From contig JAEUNL010000021.1 in assembly GCA_016791115.1 (NCBI GenBank), forward strand, positions 1 through 41,160: 41,160 nucleotides of DNA, written 5' to 3'. This document shows, one piece after another, positions 31,233-41,160 of the stretch (positions within the stretch are counted from its first letter, which is position 1; every line of letters begins with the position of its first letter). Both the position numbers and the translations under genes were made by a program. The notes beneath the pieces are model-generated. The model saw nothing but the letters and a program-made list of their open reading frames with translations. It did not search any database and was not told the DNA's origin. Source of the stretch: Rhodocyclaceae bacterium (GTDB taxonomy: Bacteria > Pseudomonadota > Gammaproteobacteria > Burkholderiales > Rhodocyclaceae).

Positions 31233-31556
31233 ATGATCGTCACGTTCAAATCGAGGGCAGCCGGCGACGTCATCCAGTTCGGCGAGGTTGCCAAACGCCT
31301 GCTGGGCATCATGGGCAAGGATCCGGAAGCCGCGCAGGGCATCATCACGGTCGAGCAGTTGCCGGATGCGCTCGAGCGCCTGCGTGCGGCGGTCGCCGCG
31401 GAGAAGGCCGAGATGGCCGTGCGGCCGCGCGGCGAGGATGACGACGAGCGGCGCGACGGGCCGCGCGCCATTACCCTGACGCAGCGCGCCGCACCGATGA
31501 TCGAGCTGCTGGAATACGCGCTGCGCGACCGCCAGCCCGTTACCTGGGGCGTCTGA
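31233..31556 (+). CDS. DUF1840-family protein
   Basis: The ATG at 31233 sits behind GGAGGAATC, a strong ribosome-binding site, giving 107 residues. The start MIVTFKSRAAGDVIQFGEVAKRLLGIMGK and the end RAAPMIELLEYALRDRQPVTWGV match the DUF1840 family, common in betaproteobacteria and of unknown function. The middle is charged (RPRGEDDDERRD). A TACAAT sequence at 31204-31209 suits a -10 element, but no good -35 is found. It is convergent with the GNAT gene (6-bp gap). Confidence 0.9.
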   Translation: MIVTFKSRAAGDVIQFGEVAKRLLGIMGKDPEAAQGIITVEQLPDALERLRAAVAAEKAEMAVRPRGEDDDERRDGPRAITLTQRAAPMIELLEYALRDRQPVTWGV

Positions 31557-31562
31557 TTCGGA

Positions 31563-32033
31563 TCAGCGGCACAGGAAAATGCGCTTCGCGCCAAGGCGCG
31601 TACCCTGCCAGCCAAGGCGCGCGTAGAACGCAAGCGCAGGCGCGTTGTCGAGGTCGGCCAGCAGCAGCGCACGCGTGGCCCCGCGACTGCGCGCCCAGTC
31701 GAGTGCTGCTTCGACCAACAGGCGCCCGACGCCCCGTCTGCGTGCCGTGCCGGCGACGCAGACGTCTTCGATCCATGCCGAATGCGCGCCTTCGGCCGTC
31801 GATATCACGAGCTGGACGCTCGTCATGCCGATCACTGCATGGCTCTCGCGTGCCACGAGCGCCGTCGCCGACGGGCTTTGCAGCAGCATCGCAAGGCCGC
31901 GTGCCTGCTTGTCCGCATCAAACTCGAAATCCCGCTCAATCTCGAACAGCTCACGCAACAGAGCGAGCATCGCAGCCATGTCGTTTGCGTGAGCGCGCGA
32001 GATCGTCACAGGGCGCATCATCGGCCGTGACAC
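31563..32033 (-). CDS. GNAT-family N-acetyltransferase
   Basis: Transfers an acetyl group from acetyl-CoA to an amine; the substrate is not known. The 156-residue protein shows the GNAT order: N-terminal VTISRAHANDMAAMLALLREL, beta strands around ALVARESHAVIGMTSVQLVIST and motif A WIEDVCVAGTARRRGVGRLLVEAAL (the R-R-x-G-x-G/A CoA pyrophosphate loop is RRRGVG). A helix and ALAFYARLGWQGT in motif B follow. The start could be GTG 32033, ATG 32021 or ATG 32018; none has a strong ribosome-binding site. It is convergent with the DUF1840 gene. Confidence 0.9.
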   Translation of the reverse strand: MSRPMMRPVTISRAHANDMAAMLALLRELFEIERDFEFDADKQARGLAMLLQSPSATALVARESHAVIGMTSVQLVISTAEGAHSAWIEDVCVAGTARRRGVGRLLVEAALDWARSRGATRALLLADLDNAPALAFYARLGWQGTRLGAKRIFLCR

Positions 32034-32342
32034 AAACGCTCGCCGACGGTGGGTGATCCAGTTTCGGCATGCGGTGTCGGCGCTGTGTGCGTATCCACCG
32101 CGGCATGATAGTCCCGCAATCCGAAACTTGCGCCCGCGAAATGGAATCCGGCGTGCGGCCCATGGCCAGCCCGCGCAAATGGCGCCGGAAAATGTCCGTT
32201 CACGAACTTTCGACCGGCGAATTCACTGTGTCGACAGCAAGTTGCCACGTTTTTGCGCTAGATGGCCTGAAAAAGAATCCTTAACTCTCTATATTCAGAA
32301 GACAAGATTCGCTCGCCGAGTTGGCTGAACAAGGAGACCGGG
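32034..32342. other. 309-bp intergenic region
   Basis: This gap lies between the divergent GNAT and small membrane protein genes. A 76-codon minus-strand frame (32018-32248) has no protein-like pattern and is not called. The right half becomes AT-rich and holds the candidate promoter at 32267-32295. I see nothing else in it. Confidence 0.5.
32267..32295 (+). promoter_or_regulatory. Candidate sigma-70 promoter of small membrane protein gene
   Basis: CTGAAA (4 of 6 to TTGACA), 17 bases, TATATT (5 of 6 to TATAAT), in the most AT-rich part of the gap. The -10 ends 47 bases before the ATG at 32343, leaving room for a short leader and the AAGGAG ribosome-binding site. Confidence 0.45.
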
Positions 32343-32567
32343 ATGGGCAAGTTGACGATACTCGTCGCGCTCGCGGCGCTGGTGGCGGCGAGTGCTGCCG
32401 AGGTGGGGGGCATGGTTCCGCTCGTACTGGCGCTGCTCTTCATGCTGGCCTATGTGCTTTCCGGACGCCAGCACGTGACCCTCAATTCCGATCCGCAGGA
32501 AGTACGCGAAGCGCGCGCTCGTGTGGCCACGCACGCCGTGTCCTGCGACTGGGTGCGGCCCGACTGA
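32343..32567 (+). CDS. Small inner-membrane protein, unknown
   Basis: The 74-residue product follows AAGGAGACCGGG-ATG. Two hydrophobic stretches (LTILVALAALVAASAAEVGG and VPLVLALLFMLAYVLSG) are joined by a very short turn. A charged cytoplasmic-type tail (QHVTLNSDPQEVREARARVATHAVSCDWVRPD) follows. No family is recognised. A good promoter and ribosome-binding site make it a solid gene despite its size. It is convergent with the YheS gene, 30 bp away. Confidence 0.8.
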   Translation: MGKLTILVALAALVAASAAEVGGMVPLVLALLFMLAYVLSGRQHVTLNSDPQEVREARARVATHAVSCDWVRPD

Positions 32568-32597
32568 TTTGCGTGTTGCCGGGCCGGAGCGGCAGAC

Positions 32598-34496
<1,899 letters not shown>

Positions 34497-34573
34497 GGTC
34501 AACGGGCGGAAACGGAAACCCGTTATTGTAGGCGTTGCCCGAATTCCGGGCGCTTCCGGTATCCTTGCGCCCG

Positions 34574-35299
34574 ATGAAACTCCTGCAATTGATTCGTCCG
34601 CTGGCTTTGTGTGCCTGCGCCGTGCTGCTGGTGCCACCTGGCGATGCGGCCGAGCCCGCAAAGTCAGGTCATGCCTTTGCGCCGCTGGCGCCCGGCGAAG
34701 CCGAACGGCTGAACACAGAAGCCAGCCAGAAGCGCGCCGAGGCCAAGGCCTTGCGTGCGGAGGCAGAAGCGGGCTACCAGCGCGGTGCCACGGCCTGCTA
34801 CGACAAGGTGCTGGTTTCCGGTTGCCTCGACGAGGCCAAGAAGGAACGCACGCGCAAGACGGTCGAGGCGCGCCGCCTCGACGTCGATGCGAATCGGATG
34901 GATCGCGAGGTGCGACTGCGCGAGAACGCGCAGCGTGAAGCCGAGGCGGCCCGCGAAGCCCCGAAGCGGGAAGCCGCCGCGGCGGAAGATGCCGCACGCA
35001 ACCGCGAAGAGGCCGAAGCGCGAACTGCCGAAGCCGCGCGCCGCGATGCCGAGCGCGAGAAGGATCTGCAGGAGGCGCCGGCCCGCGCCGAGGCCGAAGC
35101 CGCGCGCCGCCAGCGCGAAGCCGACAATGCGGCGCAACGGCAGGAAAAAGAGGCGCAGCACGCCAGCGAACGTGCCGAGGCGGCCGCGCGCCAGCGCGAG
35201 AAGCTCGACCGCAAGGCGGCGGATCGTGCCCGGCGCCAGACCGAGGCCGAAGCCAAGGCCGCGCGCAAGGCTGCGGCGGGGGCGAAGGAAACCAGATAG
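34574..35299 (+). CDS. Exported Ala/Glu/Arg-rich coiled-coil protein
   Basis: I choose ATG 34574 because it begins a proper signal peptide (MKLLQLIRPLALCACAVLLVPPGDAAEP) of a 241-residue product; an ATG at 34535 reads into non-protein sequence. After a globular-looking lead with two Cys (GATACYDKVLVSGCLDEAKKE, likely a disulfide) come about 150 residues of near-pure charged helix (EAEAAREAPKREAAAAEDA and similar), ending RKAAAGAKETR. It resembles the TolA helical domain in composition but lacks a membrane anchor and the TolA end domain. It may span the periplasm or bind another protein by coiled coil. Function is unknown. Confidence 0.8.
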   Translation: MKLLQLIRPLALCACAVLLVPPGDAAEPAKSGHAFAPLAPGEAERLNTEASQKRAEAKALRAEAEAGYQRGATACYDKVLVSGCLDEAKKERTRKTVEARRLDVDANRMDREVRLRENAQREAEAAREAPKREAAAAEDAARNREEAEARTAEAARRDAEREKDLQEAPARAEAEAARRQREADNAAQRQEKEAQHASERAEAAARQREKLDRKAADRARRQTEAEAKAARKAAAGAKETR

Positions 35300-35304
35300 T
35301 TACC

Positions 35305-35332
35305 CGCGCATGCCGGCATCATGGCTTGCGCG
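35305..35332 (+). repeat. Imperfect hairpin after exported coiled-coil gene
   Basis: CGCGCA pairs with TGCGCG, a T-T mismatch follows, then GCC pairs with GGC around an eight-base loop. No T-run follows. It lies 6 bp after the stop codon and 44 bp before the DUF3108 gene, so it may separate expression of the two genes. Confidence 0.35.
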
Positions 35333-35375
35333 CCCAGGTAGGCTGCCGCTGGCGGCCCCGATCACGAGGTCGTCC

Positions 35376-36236
35376 ATGTTTCGAATCACCCTTCCCATCC
35401 TTGCCGGCGCCATGATCGGTTTCATTGCCCCGGTGCTCGCTGCGCAGGGCGCGCCGGCTGCGCCGGGTTCGGCGCTTGCGCCGCCCGCCCCGCCGGCCGC
35501 ACCGGCGCCCCCCGGTCCGGTCAAGTTCACGGCGCATTACGTACTGGGCATTTCGATCGATCCGGCGCGCAACGCCGAGGTGTCGACAGCGCTGAAGGCT
35601 GCCAAGGGCGCCATGTCGCTGGTCGGCGGCCTGGTTTCCGCCGGCACGGTCGATGACACGGTCAGCATCTCCGGCGAGCGCTACAGCATCGTTTCGCGCA
35701 CCAGGGCCAATCGCCTGGTCGCGGCCGTGATGAAGGGCGACACGGTCACGCGCCAAAGCGAGGGTGCGGTGGACAACGCCGGCTACATCGCCTCGGAAAA
35801 ATTCACCGAAACGCGCGGCGCCAAGCACCGCTACGCGGTGACCACGGACTATGACAAGCGCACCTCGAATTACGCGTTCAACGGCAAGCCGACGACCAAG
35901 GAAGCGGTGCAGTACCGGATCGCCGACACCGCCAGCATGCCCTACCTGTTCCTGCGCCAGCCGCTGCCGAACGGCTCGTTCACCGTGGCGGCGACCGACG
36001 GCCGCAAGCTGCGGCAGTTCGCACTCAATACGGCAGAGGACGTGGTCGCGATCGGCAACAAGAACGTGATGGCGCTGCGCCTGACGCGTACCCGGCTCGA
36101 GGGCAACGATGCCTCGCTCGACATCTGGTTACGCAAGGAAGACGGCATGCCGCTGCGCATCCGCGTCGGCCTGGACAAGAAATACGGCATCGTGCTCGAC
36201 CAGAAGCTGACCGAGCTGCCGCCGATCGTCAGGTAA
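35376..36236 (+). CDS. DUF3108-family exported protein
   Basis: ATG 35376 gives 286 residues. A signal peptide (MFRITLPILAGAMIGFIAPVLA) and an Ala/Pro linker (QGAPAAPGSALAPPAPPAAPAPPGP) precede a beta-rich domain. That domain starts VKFTAHYVLGISIDPARN and contains YSIVSRTRANRLVAAVMKGD, VDNAGYIASEKFTETR, NGKPTTKEAVQYRIADTASMPYLFLRQPLPNGSFTVAATDGR and the end DIWLRKEDGMPLRIRVGLDKKYGIVLDQKLTELP. This matches the layout of DUF3108, a periplasmic family of unknown role. The stop overlaps the convergent acyltransferase end by eight bases. Confidence 0.85.
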   Translation: MFRITLPILAGAMIGFIAPVLAAQGAPAAPGSALAPPAPPAAPAPPGPVKFTAHYVLGISIDPARNAEVSTALKAAKGAMSLVGGLVSAGTVDDTVSISGERYSIVSRTRANRLVAAVMKGDTVTRQSEGAVDNAGYIASEKFTETRGAKHRYAVTTDYDKRTSNYAFNGKPTTKEAVQYRIADTASMPYLFLRQPLPNGSFTVAATDGRKLRQFALNTAEDVVAIGNKNVMALRLTRTRLEGNDASLDIWLRKEDGMPLRIRVGLDKKYGIVLDQKLTELPPIVR

Positions 36237-36816
36237 GCGAATCCGCCCTGAAACGCACCGGCCCGGCCTTCTCCGGGTGGAAGCCGCGCTTGTCGGCATA
36301 GAAGGCCGCGATGCGCGCCATGTCCGCGTCTGCGTCGCCGCTCAGTTCGAGCCAGGTGTCGATGCCGACGCGCCTGCCGCCGTAGTCGATGAATCCCAGC
36401 CCCACCGGCACGCGCGCGGCGCGCGCGATCTGGTAGAAGCCCGATTTCCAGTACTCCGTGCGTGAACGCGTGCCTTCGGGCGTGATGGCGAGGTAGAAGG
36501 TGTCGTGGGCGTCGAACCGTGCGCGCAGTTGCTCGACCAGGCCGGTGCTGACACGGCGGTCGACCGCGATGCCGCCCAGTCCGCGGAACAGCATGCCGAA
36601 GGGCCAGCGGAACAGCGTGTGCTTGGCGACATAGCGCAGCGGCAGGTCGAGTGCCGCGCGGCCTATCACGCCGATCGGGAAATCCCAGTTCGAGGTGTGC
36701 GGATACACCACCACCACCGCCTTGGGACCGGGCGGCGGCGCGTAGGCCAGCCGCCAGCCGATCAGGCGCAGGACGGCTGCCGCGATCCGCGCACGCAGAC
36801 TTGCCGGCATACCCAT
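36229..36816 (-). CDS. 1-acylglycerol-3-phosphate O-acyltransferase-like (PlsC family)
   Basis: This 195-residue protein carries the PlsC catalytic motif HTSNWD (His40 and Asp45, H-x4-D) and the substrate-binding motif PEGTRS (113-118). An amphipathic N-terminus (RARIAAAVLRLIGWRLA) and a short hydrophobic stretch should hold it at the membrane face. It is shorter than PlsC of E. coli (245) and closer to the 'lysophospholipid acyltransferase family' members with KHTLFRWPFG and GLGGIAVDRR, so the acceptor could be another lipid. It is preceded by an 88-bp gap with a palindrome and converges on the DUF3108 gene. Confidence 0.9.
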   Translation of the reverse strand: MGMPASLRARIAAAVLRLIGWRLAYAPPPGPKAVVVVYPHTSNWDFPIGVIGRAALDLPLRYVAKHTLFRWPFGMLFRGLGGIAVDRRVSTGLVEQLRARFDAHDTFYLAITPEGTRSRTEYWKSGFYQIARAARVPVGLGFIDYGGRRVGIDTWLELSGDADADMARIAAFYADKRGFHPEKAGPVRFRADSLT

Positions 36817-36835
36817 GCCCCTCCTCCCCGTGTTC

Positions 36836-36859
36836 TTTTCGCGCAGCTTAGCGCGAAAA
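36836..36859. repeat. Palindrome TTTTCGCGC-AGCTTA-GCGCGAAAA
   Basis: A perfect 9-bp inverted repeat with a six-base centre lies between the YbiT stop (36905) and the acyltransferase start (36816), 20 bp upstream of that start. The core CGCGC..GCGCG is flanked by T4/A4. It can be a hairpin ending ybiT mRNA or an operator for the acyltransferase gene; without a clean U-run after the stem on the minus strand, the operator reading is at least as good. Confidence 0.5.
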
Positions 36860-36904
36860 ACACGCCGTGAGGGGCTGGCGGGCGGCGCACAGGCCGCGGT
36901 CGAC

Positions 36905-38527
36905 TCAGGCTTCGATGCCCTGGCTTGCCAGATACTCGTCGTAGCTGCCGCGGTAGTCGATGATGGAACCGTCCTGCCTGATCTCGATGATGCGTGTGGC
37001 GAGCGACGAGACGAACTCGCGGTCGTGCGAGACGAACACCAGCGTGCCGTTGAATTTCTCCAGCGCGGTGTTGAGCGACTCGATCGATTCCATGTCGAGG
37101 TGGTTGGTGGGCTCGTCCATCACCAGTACGTTGGAACGCAGCAGCATCAGCCGCCCGAACAGCATGCGGCCCTGTTCGCCGCCGGATATGACCTTGACGG
37201 CCTTCTTCACGTCGTCGCCGCCGAACAGCAGCCGGCCGAGCGTGCCGCGGATCAGCGTTTCGACGTCGCCGCCTTCGTAGCCGCCGGCACGCACGTAGCC
37301 GCTGATCCAGTCGGTGAGCGTTTCGTCGGAGGCGAAGTCGGCCGCGTGATCCTGCGCGAAATAGCCGGGCCTGGCCTTGTCGGTCCACTTCACGGTGCCG
37401 TGCTGCGGCTTGAGTTCGCCCATCAGCAGGCGCAGCAGCGTGGTCTTGCCGACGCCGTTCTCGCCGATCACCGCCACCTTGTCGCCGGCCTCCAGCGCGT
37501 AGTCGAAGTTGCGTATCACCGGCTGCTTCGCGTCGTAACCGAAAGTGAGCTTTTCAATCTCGCAGGCAAGGCGGTGCAGCTTGTCCTTCTCGTCGTACTC
37601 GAAGCGAATCCACGGATACTGGCGCGACGAGGGCTTGACGTCCTCGACCTTGATCTTCTCGATCTGCTTCGCGCGCGAGGTGGCCTGGCGCGCCTTCGAC
37701 TTGTTCGCCGAGAAGCGGCGCACGAACTCCTGCAGGTCGGCGATGCGCTCTTTCGCCTTGGCATTGGCCGTGGCCTGCTGGGTACGGGCGAGCGTCGACG
37801 CTTCCATGTAATCGTCGTAGTTGCCGGGGTAAACCTTGAGCGTGCGGTAATCCATGTCCGCCATGTGGGTGCACACCTGGTTGAGGAAGTGGCGGTCGTG
37901 GCTGATGATGATCATCGTGCTCTGGCGCTCGTTGATCACGCCCTCGAGCCAGCGGATGGTGTTGATGTCGAGGTTGTTGGTCGGTTCGTCGAGCAGCAGG
38001 ATGTCCGGGTTGGCAAACAACGCCTGGCACAGCAGCACACGCAGCTTCCAGCCGGGCGCGACTTCGCGCATCGGGCCGTTGTGCTGCGCTGTCGGCACAC
38101 CGACGCCGAGCAGCAGTTCGCCGGCGCGCGCCTCGGCGGTGTAGCCGCCGTACTCGGCGAATTTCGATTCCAGCTCTGCCGCGTGCATGTAGTCGTCTTC
38201 GGTCGCCTCGGGGTTGGCGTAGATCGCATCCTTCTCCTGCATGCAGGCCCACATCTGCTCGTGGCCCATCATCACCACGTCGAGCACGCGCACGTCCTCG
38301 TAGGCGAACTGGTCCTGGCGCAGAAAGGCCATGCGCTCGCCGGTGTCGAGCGCGACGTTGCCGGCCGACGCTTCCAGCACGCCGGCGAGGATTTTCATGA
38401 AGGTCGACTTGCCGGCGCCGTTGGCGCCGATCAGGCCGTAGCGATTGCCCTCGCCGAACTTGACGGAGACATTCTCGAACAAGGGCTTGGCCCCGAACTG
38501 CATGGTGATGTTATTGGCGATCAGCAC
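36905..38527 (-). CDS. ybiT: ABC-F ATPase, YbiT type
   Basis: This 540-residue protein matches E. coli YbiT over its whole length, from [17 protein letters not shown] to [17 protein letters not shown]. Cassette 1 has GANGAGKST, a degenerate signature ([11 protein letters not shown]), [13 protein letters not shown] and IISHDRHFL. Cassette 2 has [34 protein letters not shown] and FVSHDREFV. The linker [23 protein letters not shown] is the tRNA-contacting element. These proteins act on the ribosome and are involved in translation of hard-to-join peptides; they have no membrane part. The gene stands alone, with 253 bp upstream in which I see no gene and no clear promoter. Confidence 0.96.
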   Translation of the reverse strand: MLIANNITMQFGAKPLFENVSVKFGEGNRYGLIGANGAGKSTFMKILAGVLEASAGNVALDTGERMAFLRQDQFAYEDVRVLDVVMMGHEQMWACMQEKDAIYANPEATEDDYMHAAELESKFAEYGGYTAEARAGELLLGVGVPTAQHNGPMREVAPGWKLRVLLCQALFANPDILLLDEPTNNLDINTIRWLEGVINERQSTMIIISHDRHFLNQVCTHMADMDYRTLKVYPGNYDDYMEASTLARTQQATANAKAKERIADLQEFVRRFSANKSKARQATSRAKQIEKIKVEDVKPSSRQYPWIRFEYDEKDKLHRLACEIEKLTFGYDAKQPVIRNFDYALEAGDKVAVIGENGVGKTTLLRLLMGELKPQHGTVKWTDKARPGYFAQDHAADFASDETLTDWISGYVRAGGYEGGDVETLIRGTLGRLLFGGDDVKKAVKVISGGEQGRMLFGRLMLLRSNVLVMDEPTNHLDMESIESLNTALEKFNGTLVFVSHDREFVSSLATRIIEIRQDGSIIDYRGSYDEYLASQGIEA

Positions 38528-38780
38528 TGCGGTGTTCCTGGTGAAGCCGCCGCGGGCAGGAGGTTTTGCGGCGGTGCAAAAGAAGAAAAATCGGCCGCCA
38601 GTTTAGCCGGTTCGCAGGCAAAAGTCGCCGCCGCCCGCCTCGGCCAAGCCATCACGTGGCGCCCGGCTGAAACCGTCTGGGCATGGACATTTTCAGGGGA
38701 GGTGTCCGCAAAGCGCCATCCCATGCGCCTCGCCAGCCATGCAGGCCGCAGATGCCCGGTCGATGCGCCTCGTGGCCCGG

Positions 38781-40220
38781 TCAGCCGGCGAGAATCGCCG
38801 ACTTTGCGGCGCGCGCCAGGATCGACGCCAGATTCTCCGCACCGCCGCACTGGCGGGCCAGCTCGGCGCGGGTGTGCGATCCGTCGAAACGCGCGAGCTG
38901 CCTTCGCACGGCCTCGTCCTCGATCTGGACGATGCCGAGGTGCATCGACGGCAGGGTGTTGCCGAGCGCCGCCTCGAGCCGCGTTACGCGCCAGATTTCC
39001 GGTCGTTCGCGGGACTCACGCGGCAGGCAGCGCGCTTCGAGATGGGCATTGAGGAACGACGACGCCAGGCAGTCCAGCAGCACGGCGCAGAATCGGCTGG
39101 CGTCGCCGTCGCCCAGCGCCGCGAAGTCGAGCGTCGACGGCCAGGCGGCCATCAGCCGGTCCAGCGCAGCGGCATGCGCCGGATCGCCGGTGGTGACCGT
39201 CATGTCGTTGAGCCGGTTGCGGAAGGCGCAACTGCCGGGCGGCGCATCCGGATCGTCGACCGCCGCCCGCTCGAGCTGGGCCGAGTAGTGGAAGCGGCGC
39301 ATGGCATCCACATCCGGCCGGCGCCGCAGCACCTGCCCATCGCGGCACAGCAGCGTGCGCCGGAAGCGGCGGATGCGGAAAAAATCCAGGTACTGCTGAT
39401 ACGCGATCGGGCTCGCCTGCTCCAGCGCGGCCAATGCTTCGCGGGCCGGGCCGTCGATGCTCACCGGCAGCATGTCGCCGAACACGGCCTCGCCGACGAA
39501 CTGCAGCCCATGCGCGGCGGCCAGCCCGGCGAACTCGCGGACGTAGAACGGTTGCCAGAGCTCGGCCAGATCGTCGTGGAAGATGCCCGAGTCCGGAATC
39601 GCGGCGCAGCGGGCATCCTCCTCCTGCGCCAGCCGGTGCGCCGCGTCGTCCTGGCCGGTGCCGTGCGCGACGAGATGGATCAGGCTGCGCGCCTGGTCGA
39701 TGCGCGTCTGTCTGTCGTCGAACTGCGCCGCGTGGAACTGCATCATGTCGCGCCACATCGCGCGCAGGTGGCAGCCCGGGTAGGTGTTGTAGCTCACGTA
39801 GGCAAGGCCCTGCGGCGCCAGGTGCCGGCGGCAGATGTCGAGCACCTTCTCGCGCACCGGCTGCGGCACCCAGCTGAACAGCCCGTGCGCGATGATGTAA
39901 TCGAATTCGCCGGCATCGGCCGGAAAGTCCATCACGTCCATCTGCGCCAGGCGCAGGTTGCACAGGCCCAGCGCGTCGATGCGCTTCTGACCCTGCGCGA
40001 TCGCCGCGTCGGAAAGATCGACGCCGAAGAACGAGGCCTCCGGATTCAGGTCCGCAAGCGGAATCAGGTTGCCGCCCGAGCCGCAGCCCAGTTCGAGCAC
40101 GCGGCTCGTCGACAGCGGCGCCGGCTGCATGCCGTAAAGCGCGGCCACCACCGCGAAGCGGTCCGGATGCGCGTGGGCGATCGGGCGGTGCGGATACTCG
40201 ACGATGTCGTAATCGTTCAT
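38781..40220 (-). CDS. SAM-dependent methyltransferase with regulatory domain
   Basis: ATG 40220 gives 479 residues. The N-terminal catalytic part (about 30-170) has motif I VLELGCGSGGNLIPLA, FFGVDLSDAAIAQGQKRI, LAQMDVMDFPADAGEFDYIIAHGLFSWVPQPVREKVL and YVSYNTYPGCHLRAMWRDMM. The 'SYNTYPGWH....R.MM' segment is the hallmark of proteins carrying the MethyTransf_Reg domain, which follows (about 220-310). The last 90 residues (LPSMHLGIVQIEDEAVRRQLARFDGSHTRAELAR) look like a winged-helix or PqqD-like tail. The substrate is unknown. It lies 54 bp downstream of the chorismatase on the same strand, so the two may be co-transcribed, hinting at methylation of a chorismate-derived aromatic; this is inference. 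Confidence 0.88.
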   Translation of the reverse strand: MNDYDIVEYPHRPIAHAHPDRFAVVAALYGMQPAPLSTSRVLELGCGSGGNLIPLADLNPEASFFGVDLSDAAIAQGQKRIDALGLCNLRLAQMDVMDFPADAGEFDYIIAHGLFSWVPQPVREKVLDICRRHLAPQGLAYVSYNTYPGCHLRAMWRDMMQFHAAQFDDRQTRIDQARSLIHLVAHGTGQDDAAHRLAQEEDARCAAIPDSGIFHDDLAELWQPFYVREFAGLAAAHGLQFVGEAVFGDMLPVSIDGPAREALAALEQASPIAYQQYLDFFRIRRFRRTLLCRDGQVLRRRPDVDAMRRFHYSAQLERAAVDDPDAPPGSCAFRNRLNDMTVTTGDPAHAAALDRLMAAWPSTLDFAALGDGDASRFCAVLLDCLASSFLNAHLEARCLPRESRERPEIWRVTRLEAALGNTLPSMHLGIVQIEDEAVRRQLARFDGSHTRAELARQCGGAENLASILARAAKSAILAG

Positions 40221-40274
40221 CGGCAACGGCCGGGTATCAGCACGTCCATGCGCGGGCGCAATCGCGGCCGCCGC

Positions 40275-41160
40275 TCAGTTTGCCGCGCCTTCGTGCGCCG
40301 CGCCGGCGGGCGTGCCGCGCGCCATGGCGCAAGCCTCGATCTCGACGAGGAGGTTTTCGCGGCAGACATCGGCGAGCAGGAACACGGCGCGCGCGCGTGT
40401 GTGCTGGCTCAAGGCAGCCTGCACCGCCGGCAGGTCGGCCCGATGGCGCACATACACCTTCAGCGCCAGCGCATCGAGCGCATAGCCGCCGCATGCGCTG
40501 CGCGCATTGGCCACTGCCAGCAAGGCCTGCAGATTGGCCAGCGTCTCGGCCGTCTGCGCCGCCGCATCCCCCTCGTGCATTGTGCGATGGCCCACGATGC
40601 TCGCCGTCCCCGACACGAACAGCGTCTCGCCCGAAGCCCCCGCCAGCAGCGTAGCCCGCGCAAAGGTCGGCGCCCGCGGCCCGTAATCGGCCGGATAATC
40701 GTAAGCCGGCACCTGGCGCGGATTCTCCAGCGCCAGCGGCGCATGGCGCGAAGCCAGAAACGCCACCACCAGCGGCCCGCCGGCCGTACCCAGCGCACAG
40801 GCGGCCGGTACCGCCGCCACGCCCCCCCGGCCGGCCAGCTCGAAGCCCTCGTGGCGCCCCACGTTGAACTGGCGGTAACGCTCCAGCCCGCCGCTCACCC
40901 CGTTGATGTCCGCCAGGTAGTTCCAGCAGCGCACCAGGTGCGCATAACCCAGCCGGTCGAGCAACGCGAAAGTCTGGGCATAGGCACTGCGCGTGATCTC
41001 CCGCAGCGCGCCCACCGTTCCGCGCTCCTCGGGCAGGGCGAGGCAGCCGAAGAGCAGCTCGCCGTCCTCGCGGTAGCGCAGCGCCCCGCTCTGGCCGGCG
41101 CGCGGCAGTGCGCTGCTGCGCCAGGCCTCGCACACGGTATGGCCGGCGCCCAGCACCGGC
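40275..41160 (-). CDS. Chorismatase-like protein, FkbO/Hyg5/XanB2 family, copy 2 (N-terminus beyond window)
   Basis: The frame is open to the right edge and ends at a TGA at 40275. About 47 N-terminal residues are missing, judged from copy 1, and the full gene would be near 341 residues, the normal family length. It carries the same RYRQFNVGRHEGFE and GETLFVSGTASIVGH stretches as copy 1. The complete RidA-like C-terminus is LALKVYVRHRADLPAVQAAL...VFLLADVCRENLLVEIEACAMARG. Compared with copy 1 it has no indel over 809 aligned bases, scattered changes, and a final 108 bases that are identical. The changes alter few residues, so both copies look functional. It is followed by the methyltransferase gene. 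Confidence 0.87.
   Translation of the reverse strand, partial: PVLGAGHTVCEAWRSSALPRAGQSGALRYREDGELLFGCLALPEERGTVGALREITRSAYAQTFALLDRLGYAHLVRCWNYLADINGVSGGLERYRQFNVGRHEGFELAGRGGVAAVPAACALGTAGGPLVVAFLASRHAPLALENPRQVPAYDYPADYGPRAPTFARATLLAGASGETLFVSGTASIVGHRTMHEGDAAAQTAETLANLQALLAVANARSACGGYALDALALKVYVRHRADLPAVQAALSQHTRARAVFLLADVCRENLLVEIEACAMARGTPAGAAHEGAAN
41053..41160. repeat. 108-bp exact match to positions 702-809
   Basis: The right end of the window repeats 702-809 base for base, in the same orientation, inside the two chorismatase genes. The next base inward differs (41052 G against 701 C). Exact identity that runs to the very end of the sequence suggests the contig was cut at an unresolved repeat. 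Confidence 0.9.

Noticed and set aside
32018..32248. 76-codon minus-strand frame upstream of the GNAT gene
   Set aside because: No start signal or recognisable pattern; it overlaps the GNAT start region and reads as random GC-rich coding.

Overview
The window is high-GC, densely coded proteobacterial chromosomal DNA. The gene set includes a YbiT-type and a YheS-type ABC-F protein, PhoX, a DUF1840 protein, a beta-carbonic anhydrase close to E. coli Can, and FkbO/Hyg5/XanB2-type chorismatases. This points to a betaproteobacterium, probably Rhodocyclales or a near relative, but the lineage is inferred from gene content and not proven. I see no rRNA, tRNA, CRISPR array, transposase or phage gene.

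Layout. (1) 1-1842: a chorismatase gene cut by the left edge, then two small exported helical proteins, all on the minus strand. (2) 2527-8997: nine tightly packed plus-strand genes. They encode an unknown protein, a Ras/MglA-like small GTPase, an ABC ATPase fused to a dual-specificity-type phosphatase, two Roadblock/LC7-type proteins, a 53-residue membrane protein, a ferredoxin/FAD/NAD reductase fused to a truncated globin and a zinc ribbon, and two more proteins with Roadblock-like domains. This is the most novel part of the window. It reads as a GTPase switch with several scaffold or regulatory subunits wired to a redox or gas-sensing haem enzyme. (3) 9303-13180: the Tat-exported phosphatase PhoX and a secreted protein of unknown function. 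(4) 13237-14273: a DNA glycosylase and a small membrane/zinc-ribbon gene that appears to be broken by two single-base losses. (5) 14420-17086: a P-type ATPase with Na,K-ATPase-like ion-site motifs.

(6) 17162-19991: a three-gene group of a glycine-rich peptidoglycan-binding-like protein, a SET-domain methyltransferase and a one-gene fusion of the type VI sheath proteins TssB and TssC, with no other T6SS genes nearby. (7) 20233-25497: a two-helix K+ channel with RCK domains, a small membrane protein, a SERCA-like Ca2+ P-type ATPase and a membrane ORF. (8) 25547-31129: a universal stress protein, then a minus-strand run of carbonic anhydrase, glycosyltransferase, methyltransferase, DUF4422-like protein, fructokinase and MFS transporter. 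(9) 31233-38527: DUF1840, a GNAT acetyltransferase, a small membrane protein, YheS, an exported coiled-coil protein, a DUF3108 protein, an acyltransferase and YbiT. (10) 38781-41160: a methyltransferase with a regulatory domain and a second chorismatase cut by the right edge.

The two chorismatase genes are direct repeats 40,351 bp apart. The last 108 bases of the window are identical to positions 702-809, which is what one sees when an assembled contig stops inside a repeat.
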